Below are positions 21,110-31,226 of a stretch of DNA of 64,000 nucleotides, one piece after another. Origin of the DNA: Zymobacter palmae (GTDB lineage Bacteria; Pseudomonadota; Gammaproteobacteria; Pseudomonadales; Halomonadaceae); the NCBI RefSeq assembly GCF_003610015.1, contig NZ_AP018933.1, positions 558,001-622,000 of the forward strand. Reading direction: 5' to 3'. The notes under the pieces were generated by a model. That model made no database searches and was not told the DNA's origin. It saw nothing but the letters and a program-made list of their open reading frames with translations. The position numbers and the translations under genes are program-made. Numbering within the stretch: the stretch's first letter is position 1; each line of letters starts with the position of its first letter.

Positions 21110-21346
21110 TTAGCGAGAGCGGTACACGATACGGCCTTTGGTCAGGTCGTACGGCGTCAGTTCTACTTTGACGCGGTCGCCGGTCAGGATACGGATGTAG
21201 TTCTTGCGCATTTTGCCTGAAATGTGAGCGGTCACGACCGGTGCTTTCTCGTCGTGCATGTCGTCGCCGATGCGAACGCGGAACTGGGTGTTCGGAAGGG
21301 TGTCGATAACGAAACCTTCCATTTCAATATGATCTTCACGTGCCAT
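21110..21346 (-). CDS. infA: Translation initiation factor IF-1 with a six-residue insertion
   Basis: IF-1 binds the 30S A site during initiation. The sequence is clearly IF-1: [20 protein letters not shown] at the start, [20 protein letters not shown] in the middle and [17 protein letters not shown] at the end. It is 78 residues long where the bacterial norm is about 72. The extra residues fall between FRV and VVTAHI: the usual six-residue ELENGH loop is replaced by [12 protein letters not shown]. The insertion is in frame and the rest is fully conserved, so the gene looks functional. It lies between the VasX-like island and aat; in enterobacteria infA also lies between clpA and aat. Confidence 0.95.
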   Translation of the reverse strand: MAREDHIEMEGFVIDTLPNTQFRVRIGDDMHDEKAPVVTAHISGKMRKNYIRILTGDRVKVELTPYDLTKGRIVYRSR

Positions 21347-21645
21347 GAGGGCCTTTCCTCCGGGAATAAATTTTGTGCACTTGCCGGTATCGCCGTACGG
21401 AGCGGGACAATACCCATTGGTATTCTACTGAGGCGGGACACGCTCGGATTCGACGTGCGCGGGGCCGCTTCTGACCCGTATGCGTGCCGGAATGGTTGCG
21501 AATTATGGCATAGCTGTCAGGTACTGGCAAAAGTAACGCATGCCAAGCGCTGTGTTCTCGGGCGCTGGGCATACGTTTCCTTCAGTAATCCATGCTTTGC
21601 AGCTGTGAAGCAGCGAAGTTATCGCTATCCTGTCGTAGCAGGTGA

Positions 21646-22317
21646 CTACTGCATTGGCGGGTGCCAGCGTTCGAGCGAGGCGTGCTGCCTGAGTGCGGCA
21701 TTGAATTCGCTGCGCGCTATCTCGCGTGCGCCCAGACTAGCAAGATGATCGCTATGTACTTGGCAGTCGATTAAGGCAAAACCGTATTCGGACGGTAGGG
21801 TGGCCAAGTGGGCCAGCGCTACCTTAGAGGCATCGGGGCAGCGCGAGAACATCGACTCGCCATAGAAGATGCGTCCTAGTGCCAGTCCGTAGAGGCCACC
21901 GACCAGTTCGCCATCGTGCCAGACTTCCAGTGAGTGGGCGTAGCCAAGCAGATGCAGGTCGTGATAGGCCCGCACCATCTGTGGCGAGATCCAGGTGTCG
22001 TCGCGCAGACTGCCGCAGTACTGCATGACCTCTTTGAAGGCCGTATCGAATGTCAGGGTAAAGCCGCCGTTGCGGATGCGTTTCGCGAGGCTGCGTCGGC
22101 AGCGAAACTCATTAGGGTAGAGCACCATGCGCGGATCGGGTGTCCACCATAGAATAGGGTCTTCAGCGTTGAACCAGGGAAAGATACCGTTCATATAGGC
22201 GGTCAGCAGCCACTCTGGCGTGAGCGCACCGCCTGCGGCCAGCAGCCCGTTGGGTTCGTCCAGCGCGTCTTCCACGGCAGGGAATGCCACGGGATGCTCT
22301 TCCAGCCAATACAGCAT
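21646..22317 (-). CDS. aat: Leucyl/phenylalanyl-tRNA-protein transferase
   Basis: Aat adds Leu or Phe from aminoacyl-tRNA to proteins with N-terminal Arg or Lys, making N-degrons for ClpS-ClpAP. The 223-residue product contains the family hallmarks NGLLAAGGALTPEWLLTAY near the N-terminus, GIFPWF, ILWWTPDPRMVL, WISPQMVRAYHDLHLLGYAHS and GRIFYGESMFS. The length is normal. It lies upstream of infA on the same strand with a 300-bp gap that likely carries the infA promoter. With clpS and clpA 5-8 kb away, all dedicated components of the bacterial Leu/N-degron pathway except ClpP are in this window. Confidence 0.95.
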   Translation of the reverse strand: MLYWLEEHPVAFPAVEDALDEPNGLLAAGGALTPEWLLTAYMNGIFPWFNAEDPILWWTPDPRMVLYPNEFRCRRSLAKRIRNGGFTLTFDTAFKEVMQYCGSLRDDTWISPQMVRAYHDLHLLGYAHSLEVWHDGELVGGLYGLALGRIFYGESMFSRCPDASKVALAHLATLPSEYGFALIDCQVHSDHLASLGAREIARSEFNAALRQHASLERWHPPMQ

Positions 22318-22534
22318 GCCTGCTCCTTGATACCTTTGTCGGCGGGTTGGTCGTTAACGTAACGCGCCTTTGTTTCCACTGATCGGCACTTCATCGCCGG
22401 TTCACGATCATAGGATATTCGCCGGGTAGGCGTCACGGACAGGGTGGCACATGTACGCACAACCAGTATCATGTAGTCCTGCATTTCTGCCACGGATCAG
22501 GTTTCAGACAGCCGCTGAGTAGCGGCACAAGGGG

Positions 22535-25500
22535 ATGGTTACAGTGAGTTCGAAGAAAGGAACACCGTCTTCCAGAGCAAACGCCAAACGAGGAGCGTCG
22601 CCCAAGACACCTCGCAAACGCCAGAACGCTAGGAAGCGCCAGCAGGCCCAAGCCAGTCGTACCCCCGGGCGGGTGACGACGACGCTGCAGGGGGCCGCCA
22701 AAGACGGTGTCACCGTGATTTTGCTGTCGCTGGGTACATTTCTGTTGCTGGCGTTTTTCAGTCACACGATGAGCGATCCGTCGTGGTTCCATACCGGGCC
22801 TGAAAACACACGGGTGGCCAACTGGATGGGACACGTTGGGGCGCTGGTGTCTGACAGCCTGTATTCGCTGTTTGGTACGGCGGCGTTGTGGTGGCCCGCG
22901 CTGTGTGCTCTCGGGGCGTGGCAGCTAGTGCGCCGCCGTATCGCTTCGTTCACATGGGATACCACGGTGCTGGCAGTACGCATGGCGGGGCTGACACTGG
23001 TACTGCTAGGGACCTGTCTGCTTGAAGCACTGTTTTCCAATATCCAGCAATTGAAAGACCACAGTTTCGATATCGTCGGGCAAGGGCTGCGTTCTGGACT
23101 GACGGCTCCTCTGGGGCAGCACGGTGCCACGTTGGTGGGCATTTCGCTGGTGCTGTGCGGTGTGCCGCTGCTGACGGGGCTATCGTGGCTCACGCTGATG
23201 GATGAGATTGGCAAGGCTCTGTTCCGAGGCTTGCGCGGTGTCGGACGCTTCGTTCGGGATCGCCTACTGATGGCGAAAGAGCGTTATGACGAGCGTCGTG
23301 ATGCCCGTCTGCCCGTGTCTGACGAGCTGGATGACGATGTTGCTGCCGAGCCCTCGTGGCTGAGCCGCAAGCTGTCGCACCTTGCGAACACGCTGGGCAT
23401 TCACCGTGGCGAGCCTGAACTGGACGCCTATCGCTCCGAGCCCACATCGGCCGTAGCGCCGGAACATAACGTCAAACCGGTGCGCTATGCGCCGTACGAG
23501 CGCCCTTACCCCGGTTCGATGACGGATAGTGTCGACGATAGTGAAGAAGACGCGCCAGCGTTGACGATCCGGGCTCGTCGTGATGAGCAAGATGAGCGCG
23601 ATGCTGCGCCAGTACCTAGCGTATCGACTGTTGCGGATAGCCGTATTCCGTGGGATGAAGCCGAACAGAGCGATGCGGCGGTAGCCGAGCAAGCCGAGCG
23701 TTACCGCCAAACACTGCAATCATTGCGCGAAGCGGAAGAACGAAAAGCAAAAGAAGAAGAGGAAGCGCTGCGCCGGGCGGCCGTCTCGGCACCGACGCGT
23801 GTGGACGAGCCGCATGAACATGCAGATGCACCGTTGATTACACCTCAACAGGAAGAACCGGCACCGCGGCGTGAAGTGCCTATCGTGCGTGCTCCAGCCC
23901 CAGACGAGGTCGATGAGAAAAATAGTGACGACGTTGATGCGTCTACGATTGACGTTGTCAAACCGATGCCAGCACCACTCGCGGCCGTACACCCGGTGCC
24001 TGTCGAAGCCGTAGCGGCTTGGCCGGCAATAGCTGCTACACAGGTCGCGGTTAACGAGCCGGTCTTTACCCCGACCGCACCGATCTCTGCATCCACGCAG
24101 GATGCGGTCGATGAGCCGGAAGCACGTGAAGCGGCGGTACATGAAGAACAGGTACACGAGCGGCAGGGCAGTGTTGATGATCGCACTGCGCCGGCGGCGC
24201 GCTCGTCTGCGGCTTCCGATGATGAAATGCCCGCGTTCACACCGCGCTTTATGGTCGACATGGACGATGAGGGTGAAGCGGAGCATGTGCCGGAAGCTCC
24301 TGCGCCAGCGTCGGCATTCGATGCGACACCGCTGTCTGCCGCTGATGAAGAAGATGACGGTGATTATGGTGATGACGAGGCGGATGATGTCTACGCGGTG
24401 CATGAGCCTGTTCGCCCATCCTCTGTAAGCATGCCCGTGCAGCCGCCGGCATCTGTGGCGCTGCATAAGCCCGAGCCGCAGTATGTCGAGGATGAACAGG
24501 ATGAAGACGAGTACGCCGATGACGAGCCGTTGGATCTTCCTGAACGCCCGTTGACGCCGCTATCGCCGCGCGACAGCGATAATGTTGCACCGGCATCGAC
24601 CATGCCCATCTCGGCGCTGGATGACGATGAGGACGAGCTTGTCGAAGACGATGGGCCGAAACTGTGGACCGTTGAGCATCTGCAGCAGCGCGATGAGAAC
24701 CAGCATGTTGAGATTATCGGTGAGATGCCCGGCATACAGCTGCTGACGCCTGCCGATGAACAGCAGCCTTCCTATTCCGAAGAAGAACTGCAACAGATGG
24801 CCGAGCTGCTGGAAATGCGCCTGAAGGAATACGGTGTGAAGGCAGAGGTCGTCAATATTTCGCCCGGCCCAGTCATCACTCAGTTCGAGATCATGCCCGC
24901 CGCAGGGGTGAAAGGGTCCAAAATCAGCAGCCTGTCGAAGGATCTGGCGCGTTCGCTGCTGGTCAAGAGTGTCCGTGTCATTGAGGTCATCTATGGCAAA
25001 CCGACCGTCGGGATTGAGATTCCCAACCCTCACCGCGCGATGATCCGTCTGCGTGAAGTGCTGGATTCCGATATCTACCGCAATGCGCGTTCGCCGCTGA
25101 CCGTTGCGCTGGGCCACAACATCGGTGGGCATTCTGTCGTGGCGGACCTCGCCAAGATGCCTCACGTGCTGGTGGCGGGGACAACAGGGTCGGGTAAATC
25201 CGTTGGGGTCAACGCGATGTTGATCTCGATCTTGATGAAATCGCGCCCTGAAGATGTTCGCATGATCCTGATCGACCCCAAAATGTTGGAGCTGTCAGTC
25301 TACGATGACATTCCGCACCTGCTGGCCCCGGTTGTGACAGACATGAAGGAAGCGGCTAATGCGTTGCGCTGGTGTGTCGCCGAGATGGAGCGGCGCTACA
25401 AGCTGATGTCTAAGATGGGCGTGCGCAATATCGCGGGCTTCAACGATAAGCTTGATCAGGCTCACGCGGCAGGGGCGCAGGTCGCTGACCCGTTGTGGGA

Positions 25501-26218
25501 CGCTGACACCCATGCCCCGGGTGCACAGCCCGATACACTGAAAAAGCTGCCGTATATTGTGGTGGTCATCGACGAGTTTGCCGACATGTTTATGATCGTC
25601 GGCAAGAAGGTCGAAGAGCTAATCGCGCGTTTGGCGCAGAAGGCTCGTGCCGCGGGGATTCACTTGGTGCTGGCGACGCAGCGCCCGTCTGTGGATGTGG
25701 TGACCGGTCTGATCAAGGCCAACATCCCCTCGCGTATCGCCTTCCAAGTGTCTTCACGTATCGACTCCCGTACAATCCTTGATCAGGGCGGTGCCGAGGC
25801 GCTGCTGGGTCACGGTGACATGCTGTACTTGGCGGTGGGTGAAAGCACCCCGACGCGTATCCACGGAGCGTTCGTCGATGATGATGAAGTGCACCGCGTG
25901 GTGGAAGACTGGAAGCGTCGTGGTAAGCCTGAGTACGATGAAGAGATTCTGAGCGGTGGCGTTTCCGCCGATGCGCTAACGGGACTGGAAGCTGAAGGCG
26001 AAGGCGGTGATGCTGAGCAGGACGTACTGTATGACGAAGCCGTCAAATTCGTGACGCAGACGCGTCGCGTGTCGATTTCGTCCGTCCAGCGCAAGTTCAA
26101 GATCGGCTACAACCGCGCGGCCCGTTTGGTCGAAGCGATGGAAATGGCCGGCGTAGTGTCCAGTATGGGCAGCAACGGCAGCCGCGAAGTGCTGGCCCCG
26201 CCGCCTATCTCGGACTGA
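22535..26218 (+). CDS. ftsK: DNA translocase FtsK
   Basis: FtsK anchors at the division septum and pumps chromosome ends toward dif for XerCD resolution. The 1227-residue product has a basic N-terminus, four hydrophobic segments (about 55-215) and a long acidic low-complexity linker (about 215-720) rich in Asp, Glu, Ala and Pro. The RecA-like motor follows, with Walker A GTTGSGKS at residues 882-889, Walker [11 protein letters not shown] and the [20 protein letters not shown] segment. The C-terminal gamma winged helix contains [20 protein letters not shown], which reads KOPS. The ATG at 22535 overlaps its AAGGGG site closely; the GTG at 22544 may be the true start. lolA follows, as in many gammaproteobacteria. 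Confidence 0.96.
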   Translation: MVTVSSKKGTPSSRANAKRGASPKTPRKRQNARKRQQAQASRTPGRVTTTLQGAAKDGVTVILLSLGTFLLLAFFSHTMSDPSWFHTGPENTRVANWMGHVGALVSDSLYSLFGTAALWWPALCALGAWQLVRRRIASFTWDTTVLAVRMAGLTLVLLGTCLLEALFSNIQQLKDHSFDIVGQGLRSGLTAPLGQHGATLVGISLVLCGVPLLTGLSWLTLMDEIGKALFRGLRGVGRFVRDRLLMAKERYDERRDARLPVSDELDDDVAAEPSWLSRKLSHLANTLGIHRGEPELDAYRSEPTSAVAPEHNVKPVRYAPYERPYPGSMTDSVDDSEEDAPALTIRARRDEQDERDAAPVPSVSTVADSRIPWDEAEQSDAAVAEQAERYRQTLQSLREAEERKAKEEEEALRRAAVSAPTRVDEPHEHADAPLITPQQEEPAPRREVPIVRAPAPDEVDEKNSDDVDASTIDVVKPMPAPLAAVHPVPVEAVAAWPAIAATQVAVNEPVFTPTAPISASTQDAVDEPEAREAAVHEEQVHERQGSVDDRTAPAARSSAASDDEMPAFTPRFMVDMDDEGEAEHVPEAPAPASAFDATPLSAADEEDDGDYGDDEADDVYAVHEPVRPSSVSMPVQPPASVALHKPEPQYVEDEQDEDEYADDEPLDLPERPLTPLSPRDSDNVAPASTMPISALDDDEDELVEDDGPKLWTVEHLQQRDENQHVEIIGEMPGIQLLTPADEQQPSYSEEELQQMAELLEMRLKEYGVKAEVVNISPGPVITQFEIMPAAGVKGSKISSLSKDLARSLLVKSVRVIEVIYGKPTVGIEIPNPHRAMIRLREVLDSDIYRNARSPLTVALGHNIGGHSVVADLAKMPHVLVAGTTGSGKSVGVNAMLISILMKSRPEDVRMILIDPKMLELSVYDDIPHLLAPVVTDMKEAANALRWCVAEMERRYKLMSKMGVRNIAGFNDKLDQAHAAGAQVADPLWDADTHAPGAQPDTLKKLPYIVVVIDEFADMFMIVGKKVEELIARLAQKARAAGIHLVLATQRPSVDVVTGLIKANIPSRIAFQVSSRIDSRTILDQGGAEALLGHGDMLYLAVGESTPTRIHGAFVDDDEVHRVVEDWKRRGKPEYDEEILSGGVSADALTGLEAEGEGGDAEQDVLYDEAVKFVTQTRRVSISSVQRKFKIGYNRAARLVEAMEMAGVVSSMGSNGSREVLAPPPISD

Positions 26219-26436
26219 CGCTGGCTGAAGCGAAGGTTCAGCTGTCCCCTGGGCACTGAACCTTCGCCGTATCATGCACTCTTATGAGCATTATCATGAC
26301 ACAGGCGCTGAGGGCGGCCGAGTACCGCTGTCTTGCGCCGCGTCATGGCATAGACTGGATTCAAACGCTGGCGCAGAGGGGCACATATATAGCCCGCGCG
26401 ACAGCCGCTATATACCGGATTCGAAGAGGACTATTC

Positions 26437-27084
26437 ATGGCTGTAATGAACACGATGACGCAGTGGGGCAAGGCTTGTCTGGCAGGCGTGGCGCTGATGA
26501 GCATGACACCGTGGGCCGGTGCAGACGAGCTGAGCGCAGCACAGCACCTGACGCAGCGCCTTGAACCCGTGACCAGCTACGCAGCTGACTTTAGCCAGCG
26601 CATCGAAGGTAACGGACACGTATCACAGCAGTCGAAAGGGCAGATGTGGGTCGCACGCCCGGGCAAGTTCCGCTGGGTTGTAGATGCGCCGTATTCACAA
26701 GTTGTGGTCTCTGACGGTAAGGAAGTTTACCTACACGACCCCGATCTGGATCAGGTCACCATTCGCAAGCTTGATCCTCAAGTGACCAATACCCCGGCAC
26801 TGTTGTTGTCCGGCCAAGCCAGCGAGCTGGTGCACAGCTATAGCGTGACCGAGAAGACCCAAGGCAGCAAAGAGGTCTATACCCTCAAGCCGAAAAGCAC
26901 CGACTCACTGTTCGACCGCTTGCAGATGACTTTCGACAGCAGCCGACTGTCCTCGCTCGACATGTACGATGCCTCTGGACAGCATACCCAAGTGGCTTTC
27001 AGCAACGTACAGCCGAATGCCCAGATCAGTGATAGCACTTTCCACTTCCAGATTCCCAAAGGGGCGGAAGTGATTCGGGAATAA
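26437..27084 (+). CDS. lolA: Outer-membrane lipoprotein carrier protein LolA
   Basis: LolA carries lipoproteins across the periplasm from LolCDE to LolB. The 215-residue precursor starts MAVMNTMTQWGKACLAGVAL and has a signal peptide with probable cleavage after WAGA. The mature part shows the LolA fold features: VTSYAADFSQRIEG, GQMWVARPGKFRWVVDAPYSQ, VVVSDGKEVYLHDPDLDQVT and the C-terminal VQPNAQISDSTFHFQIPKGAEV. AGAGGA lies six bases before the ATG at 26437, favouring it over the longer open frame. It follows ftsK by about 220 bp. rarA, its usual downstream neighbour, is instead 20 kb away on the other strand. Confidence 0.93.
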   Translation: MAVMNTMTQWGKACLAGVALMSMTPWAGADELSAAQHLTQRLEPVTSYAADFSQRIEGNGHVSQQSKGQMWVARPGKFRWVVDAPYSQVVVSDGKEVYLHDPDLDQVTIRKLDPQVTNTPALLLSGQASELVHSYSVTEKTQGSKEVYTLKPKSTDSLFDRLQMTFDSSRLSSLDMYDASGQHTQVAFSNVQPNAQISDSTFHFQIPKGAEVIRE

Positions 27085-27129
27085 CTATCCCCGAACTGCC
27101 TCATAAAGAAATGCCCTCGCAATGAACTG

Positions 27130-27178
27130 CACCCCCAACGTTGGATAAAGCAAGTCCAACCTTCGGGGTGTTTTTTTT
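27130..27178 (+). terminator. Terminator after lolA
   Basis: The imperfect stem ACCCCCAACGTTGGA / TCCAACCTTCGGGGT has a 9-base loop and runs into eight T residues. It separates lolA from the CRISPR leader. Confidence 0.8.
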
Positions 27179-27179
27179 A

Positions 27180-27348
27180 TGAGCACGGCATGACGACTTT
27201 AGCAAATGCGCTGGTGAACCCTTTTTTTGAGAGCAATGCTAACGCGTTGTTTTTACAGAAGCCGAAGACACCGCTCCGAAAAAGGGGTGAATGACTCGAT
27301 ACTAGTCCTTCCCCTTTCGTGACAATGTATTAGGATAAAATGCGTCTA
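27180..27348 (+). promoter_or_regulatory. Probable CRISPR leader
   Basis: These about 170 bp adjoin the conserved end of the array, opposite the degenerate repeats, which is where the leader sits. The stretch contains T and A runs and an AT-rich TATTAGGATAAAAT close to repeat 1 that could hold a -10 element. The assignment rests on position and repeat conservation. Confidence 0.55.
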
Positions 27349-28696
27349 GTTCGCTGCCGCACAGGCAGCTTAGAAAAAGTGGGTGAGCTGTGCTGTCGTG
27401 CCCATGAAGTTCGCTGCCGCACAGGCAGCTTAGAAAGGCAAATTCTAAGCCAGCAGAGCACTTAGAATGTTCGCTGCCGCACAGGCAGCTTAGAAAGACA
27501 CACTGTCGGAAGGACTAAGGCGACTGGCGTTCGCTGCCGCACAGGCAGCTTAGAAAATGCCGCCACCGCGCCATTCTTCGGTTTTACGGTTCGCTGCCGC
27601 ACAGGCAGCTTAGAAAATTAGTGACGCGACCGCTTCCTCGACCAGAATGTTCGCTGCCGCACAGGCAGCTTAGAAAAAAATGGCTTCCGTGAGCAAATCG
27701 TGACCAAGGTTCGCTGCCGCACAGGCAGCTTAGAAAATCGGGATGCCCGCGTTGCGCTTTTGGAATATGTTCGCTGCCGCACAGGCAGCTTAGAAAAACA
27801 CTGAGGGGAACCGTCATGCAAACCGCCGGTTCGCTGCCGCACAGGCAGCTTAGAAAGTTAAGCAGGCCGCCAATGTACAGCGCTTGGTGTTCGCTGCCGC
27901 ACAGGCAGCTTAGAAAATCTTCCTTGTTTAAATGCAAGTAATCTCATGGTTCGCTGCCGCACAGGCAGCTTAGAAAATCGCAAAGCCTGCTGGCTCTGGT
28001 TTTTTGTCGTTCGCTGCCGCACAGGCAGCTTAGAAATGCTTGCTCTCTACCTTCACCTTGCCGGAACGGTTCGCTGCCGCACAGGCAGCTTAGAAAAGCC
28101 TCGAAGGCTGTACGGATAGCCTCCCAGTGTTCGCTGCCGCACAGGCAGCTTAGAAATTCTTATTAGCCGTAATAGTTCGTGGACGTTGGTTCGCTGCCGC
28201 ACAGGCAGCTTAGAAAATTCAGCACCAGAGTCTTTGATGCGCTCAATTGTTCGCTGCCGCACAGGCAGCTTAGAAATGAAACGGCTCTTGCTCCGGCGAG
28301 GATTGCTCGTTCGCTGCCGCACAGGCAGCTTAGAAATCTCGCAAGTCATGAAGATTCATGCAGTCATGGTTCGCTGCCGCACAGGCAGCTTAGAAAAATA
28401 CCCGCCAGCATAGTCATTATCGACATATGTTCGCTGCCGCACAGGCAGCTTAGAAAATCGGGCTGTCCATTTCCAAAGTGCCGTCAGCGTTCGCTGCCGC
28501 ACAGGCTGCTTAGAAAAAGTGGTCGTCGAAGGCTCCCGAGGACATCGTGTTCGCTGCCGCACAGGCAGCTTAGAAAATGCCGGATATCGTCGCGCAGCGC
28601 GATAGAGAGTTCGCTGCCGCATAGGCAGCTTAGAAATGCAAACAAGTCTGCAGGAATCCTACAAACTAGTGCGCTGCCGCATAGGCAGTTTGAAAA
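27349..28696 (+). CRISPR. Type I-F-like CRISPR array, 23 repeats, 22 spacers
   Basis: Twenty-eight-base repeats recur at an exact 60-bp period from 27349 to 28669, leaving 32-base spacers. The repeat begins GTTCGCTGCCGCACAGGCAG and ends CTTAGAAA, with the CTGCCGCACAGGCAG hairpin typical of the I-F (Ypest/Csy) class. Repeats 1-19 and 21 are identical. The repeat at 28489 has one change (A to T at 28507), the one at 28609 has CATAGG in place of CACAGG, and the last at 28669 is degenerate on both sides. Degeneration at the right end puts the leader and newest spacers at the left. No spacer is duplicated as far as I can see. No cas gene occurs in the window. Confidence 0.97.
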
Positions 28697-28813
28697 TAAG
28701 GGGATTGCGCTCTGCCTGATGCGTTGTTGAGTGGTTTTCCTCTCATGCACTGGTTCATAGGGCGATGTTTAGGTATAACCGTTGGCTTCCTGCCTTTCTT
28801 ATGAAATACCGCC

Positions 28814-29497
28814 ATGACCCGCGCCGAGCGTCTTCTTGTTCTTATCCAGAAACTGCGTTGCTACCGTTATCCGGTAACGGCGGCGGTACTAGCCGAATCT
28901 CTTGGTGTAAGTAAGCGTACGCTATACCGTGATATCGCTCAGTTGCAGCATCAGGGGGCGCGCATAGAGGGTTCTGCAGGCGTTGGTTATATGCTACGCG
29001 AGGGCTTTATTCTGCCGCCGTTGATGTTTTCATCGGATGAAATCGAGGCGCTGGTGCTGGGGTTGCAGTGGGTCGCGCAGAACGCTGATGAGATGCTCGG
29101 CCAGGCGGCTGTAGATGTGCAGGCCAAGGTGCGGGCTGTGCTGCCGGAGCGAATGGCGGAGGTGCTGGATCTCCCTGCGCTGAAATTGGGGCCGTCTGAA
29201 CATCAGGTGACGTCGTGTCATTTGTCGGCGCTGCGTGATGCCATCCGGCATCAGTTTGTGGTGGAGTTGGCCTACCACGATCAGCAGGGGCGTTCGTCTT
29301 CGCGTCGCATATGGCCAATGGCCATCGCCTTTTTCGATGCATCGCGGGTGTTGGTGGCATGGTGCGAGCTGCGTCAGGACTTTCGTCATTTTCGCACTGA
29401 CCGCATCGACAGCCTTTGTGTGCATGAGGAGCGCTATCCTCGCCATCGCCAGACACTGTTGCATACGTGGAAAGCGCAGATGGGTATCACCGATTAG
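28814..29497 (+). CDS. YafY-family transcriptional regulator (HTH-11 + WYL)
   Basis: This 227-residue regulator has an N-terminal winged helix-turn-helix (ESLGVSKRTLYRDIAQLQHQ at about 29-48) followed by a WYL-type ligand domain from about residue 120. It ends in the typical VLVAWCELRQDFRHFRTDRI segment. YafY/WYL proteins are usually local regulators that respond to small ligands or nucleotides. The next gene on the same strand encodes a VOC protein and starts 73 bp beyond the stop. A TGACA-N5-TGTCA palindrome lies between them, and another copy precedes the SDR gene, making both candidate targets. A pairing of YafY-type regulator and VOC protein is common in proteobacteria. Confidence 0.85.
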   Translation: MTRAERLLVLIQKLRCYRYPVTAAVLAESLGVSKRTLYRDIAQLQHQGARIEGSAGVGYMLREGFILPPLMFSSDEIEALVLGLQWVAQNADEMLGQAAVDVQAKVRAVLPERMAEVLDLPALKLGPSEHQVTSCHLSALRDAIRHQFVVELAYHDQQGRSSSRRIWPMAIAFFDASRVLVAWCELRQDFRHFRTDRIDSLCVHEERYPRHRQTLLHTWKAQMGITD

Positions 29498-29504
29498 TGC
29501 CTGC

Positions 29505-29519
29505 TGACAAAATCTGTCA
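29505..29519. promoter_or_regulatory. TGACA-N5-TGTCA palindrome, candidate YafY operator 1
   Basis: TGACA-AAATC-TGTCA lies 8 bp after the regulator stop and about 50 bp before the VOC start. The same arms with a related centre and the same preceding CCTGC occur before the SDR gene at 30311, which argues for a shared regulator. Confidence 0.55.
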
Positions 29520-29570
29520 CGGCTGACGGCTATGGTAGTGGCTCTTTCAGGACTACTTGGAGCCGTTACC

Positions 29571-29945
29571 ATGCCGACCGCTGATATGACTATTCTGTTT
29601 GTCGAAAATCCAATCAAAAGTCTCGCGTTCTATTCCTCTCTCTTCACCGTGCGTCAGCATGAGGTGCATCCCAGCTTTGTGCTGCTCGTGTTTGAAAACG
29701 GTTTTCAGCTGGCGCTGTGGTCGCGCTTCACTGCTGAACCGTTGGTCACGGCCCCTGCGGGTGGCTGCGAGGTGATGTTCACCGTGGCGTCGAAGGATGC
29801 GCTGGAGGCGCTCTATCTTGAGTGGGGCGTTACCCACGGCGTGACCATTTACCAGAAACCGGCGTTGCTGGATTTCGGCTACACCTTTGCCGCACTGGAT
29901 CCTGACGGCCATCGCCTGCGCGTTGCCTATTTACGCGATGCTTGA
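29571..29945 (+). CDS. VOC-superfamily (glyoxalase/dioxygenase fold) protein
   Basis: This 124-residue protein has the paired beta-alpha-beta-beta-beta modules of the vicinal oxygen chelate fold: TILFVENPIKSLAFYSSLFT at the N-terminus and FGYTFAALDPDGHRLRVAYL at the C-terminus. Family members include glyoxalase I, fosfomycin/bleomycin resistance proteins and dioxygenases; nothing here fixes the reaction. The ATG at 29571 has GGAG eight bases upstream. It lies directly downstream of a YafY-type regulator with a palindrome in between, so it is probably that regulator's target. Confidence 0.75.
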   Translation: MPTADMTILFVENPIKSLAFYSSLFTVRQHEVHPSFVLLVFENGFQLALWSRFTAEPLVTAPAGGCEVMFTVASKDALEALYLEWGVTHGVTIYQKPALLDFGYTFAALDPDGHRLRVAYLRDA

Positions 29946-30310
29946 GGCCTACGTTCGTTACGGCGGGCAGTGTGGGCGTGAGTGTTTCATCGTGAACTTA
30001 GGCCGCACCTGAACAGGTATCGTTCTTATAAGGGCGGTCAGCGCATGGTTCCGTGGTCAAGGCGGCCATACACACTGCTTCGGCATAAAGCGTTGCTTGA
30101 CACGGGGCTGGACGAGACGGTGTCGAGATGGCGCTGGCGCATTCATATGGGATCGTTGATTACTTCCGTGAAGGCGTCTTTGGCTTTAACTGTCGGTGAC
30201 GGGCATGGCGGCAGGCGTTTGCCATGCTAGCGCCGATGTCCGATGTTTCCTTTTCTCTACGTGCGTCGCTGAAATAGTGCGTCGTTGAGGGGCCTTCCTG
30301 CGGTGCCTGC

Positions 30311-30325
30311 TGACAGAAACTGTCA
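30311..30325. promoter_or_regulatory. TGACA-N5-TGTCA palindrome, candidate YafY operator 2
   Basis: TGACA-GAAAC-TGTCA is preceded by CCTGC exactly as at 29505 and lies about 70 bp before the SDR GTG start. The rest of the 29946-30392 gap shows nothing I can assign. Confidence 0.55.
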
Positions 30326-30392
30326 CTGGCAAGCGGTAGCGTCTGGTGGTGTGCAGAAGCGTTTCTGCACCAGACTATGGGAGCACGCCATC

Positions 30393-31142
30393 GTGAGATT
30401 CAAAAATAAAGTGGCTGTCGTCACTGGGGCGACCAATGGCATTGGTGAACGGGTAGCCGAGCGTCTGTATGCAGAAGGGGCTTGTGTGGTGATCGCATCG
30501 CGCTCGGCAGCATTGGTTGAGAAGAAAGCGCGAGCGCTTTCCCATGATCGGCAGCGCGTACTGGGAATTGCCTGCGATGTGGCCGACCCTGCGTCGGTGC
30601 GGCAGATGATCGAACAGGCAGTGGCGCATTTCGGGCGTATTGACCTTGCTGTAAACAGTGCAGGCATCACTGGTGACAGCGGCCGTCCCATCGCGGAGCA
30701 GTCGATCGACAACTGGAATCAGGTGATGGCAACGACGCTCAGCGGGGTCTTTCACTGCATGAAGTATGAGCTGCCGCAGCTGGTGGCGGCGGCCGGTGGG
30801 GCCATCGTCAATCTATCTGCCGTCAACGGGCTAGTCGGTATCGCTGGGCTGGGACCTTATACGGTCGCCAAGCATGGGGTCATCGGCTTGACCCAGACTG
30901 CCGCTCTGGAGTATGCCTGTGACGGCATAAGAATCAACGCTGTGGCTCCCGGCTATGTCGATACGCCCAGAATGCATGAGTTTCCTGAGGCTGTGCGGCA
31001 CGGTTTTGCCGAAGCGCATCCCTTGCAGCGAATGGCGACCGTCGATGAAGTGGCGTCATTCATTCTGTTTTTGCTGTCTGGCGATGCCGGCTTCTGTACG
31101 GGAGGCATTTTTCCTATTGATGGCGGGTATCTGGCCCGCTAG
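30393..31142 (+). CDS. Short-chain dehydrogenase/reductase
   Basis: This 249-residue classical SDR oxidoreductase has the cofactor motif TGATNGIGERVA near the N-terminus, the NSAGI segment (NNAG position), the catalytic Ser in IVNLSAVNGL and the YxxxK pair in GPYTVAKHGVIG, followed by NAVAPGYVDTPRM. The GTG at 30393 is chosen because GGGAGC precedes it and the SDR fold begins right after (VRFKNKVAVVTGA); the longer frame from 30285 reads through the palindrome. The substrate is unknown. The upstream palindrome suggests co-regulation with the VOC gene by the adjacent YafY-type protein. Confidence 0.85.
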   Translation: MRFKNKVAVVTGATNGIGERVAERLYAEGACVVIASRSAALVEKKARALSHDRQRVLGIACDVADPASVRQMIEQAVAHFGRIDLAVNSAGITGDSGRPIAEQSIDNWNQVMATTLSGVFHCMKYELPQLVAAAGGAIVNLSAVNGLVGIAGLGPYTVAKHGVIGLTQTAALEYACDGIRINAVAPGYVDTPRMHEFPEAVRHGFAEAHPLQRMATVDEVASFILFLLSGDAGFCTGGIFPIDGGYLAR

Positions 31143-31226
31143 TGCCAGCTGTCGTTCGGGGGAGAATCACCTTTCGTCCGGCGTCATGGCCGTGGCCGAT
31201 ATCGCTCTGAAAAAAAGGAACCGCCC

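Noticed and set aside
27584-28730. Open frames with repeated Leu-Pro-His-Arg-Gln or Cys-Leu-Cys-Gly-Ser motifs
   Set aside because: They are the CRISPR repeats read as protein. The 60-bp period is a multiple of three, which keeps frames open.
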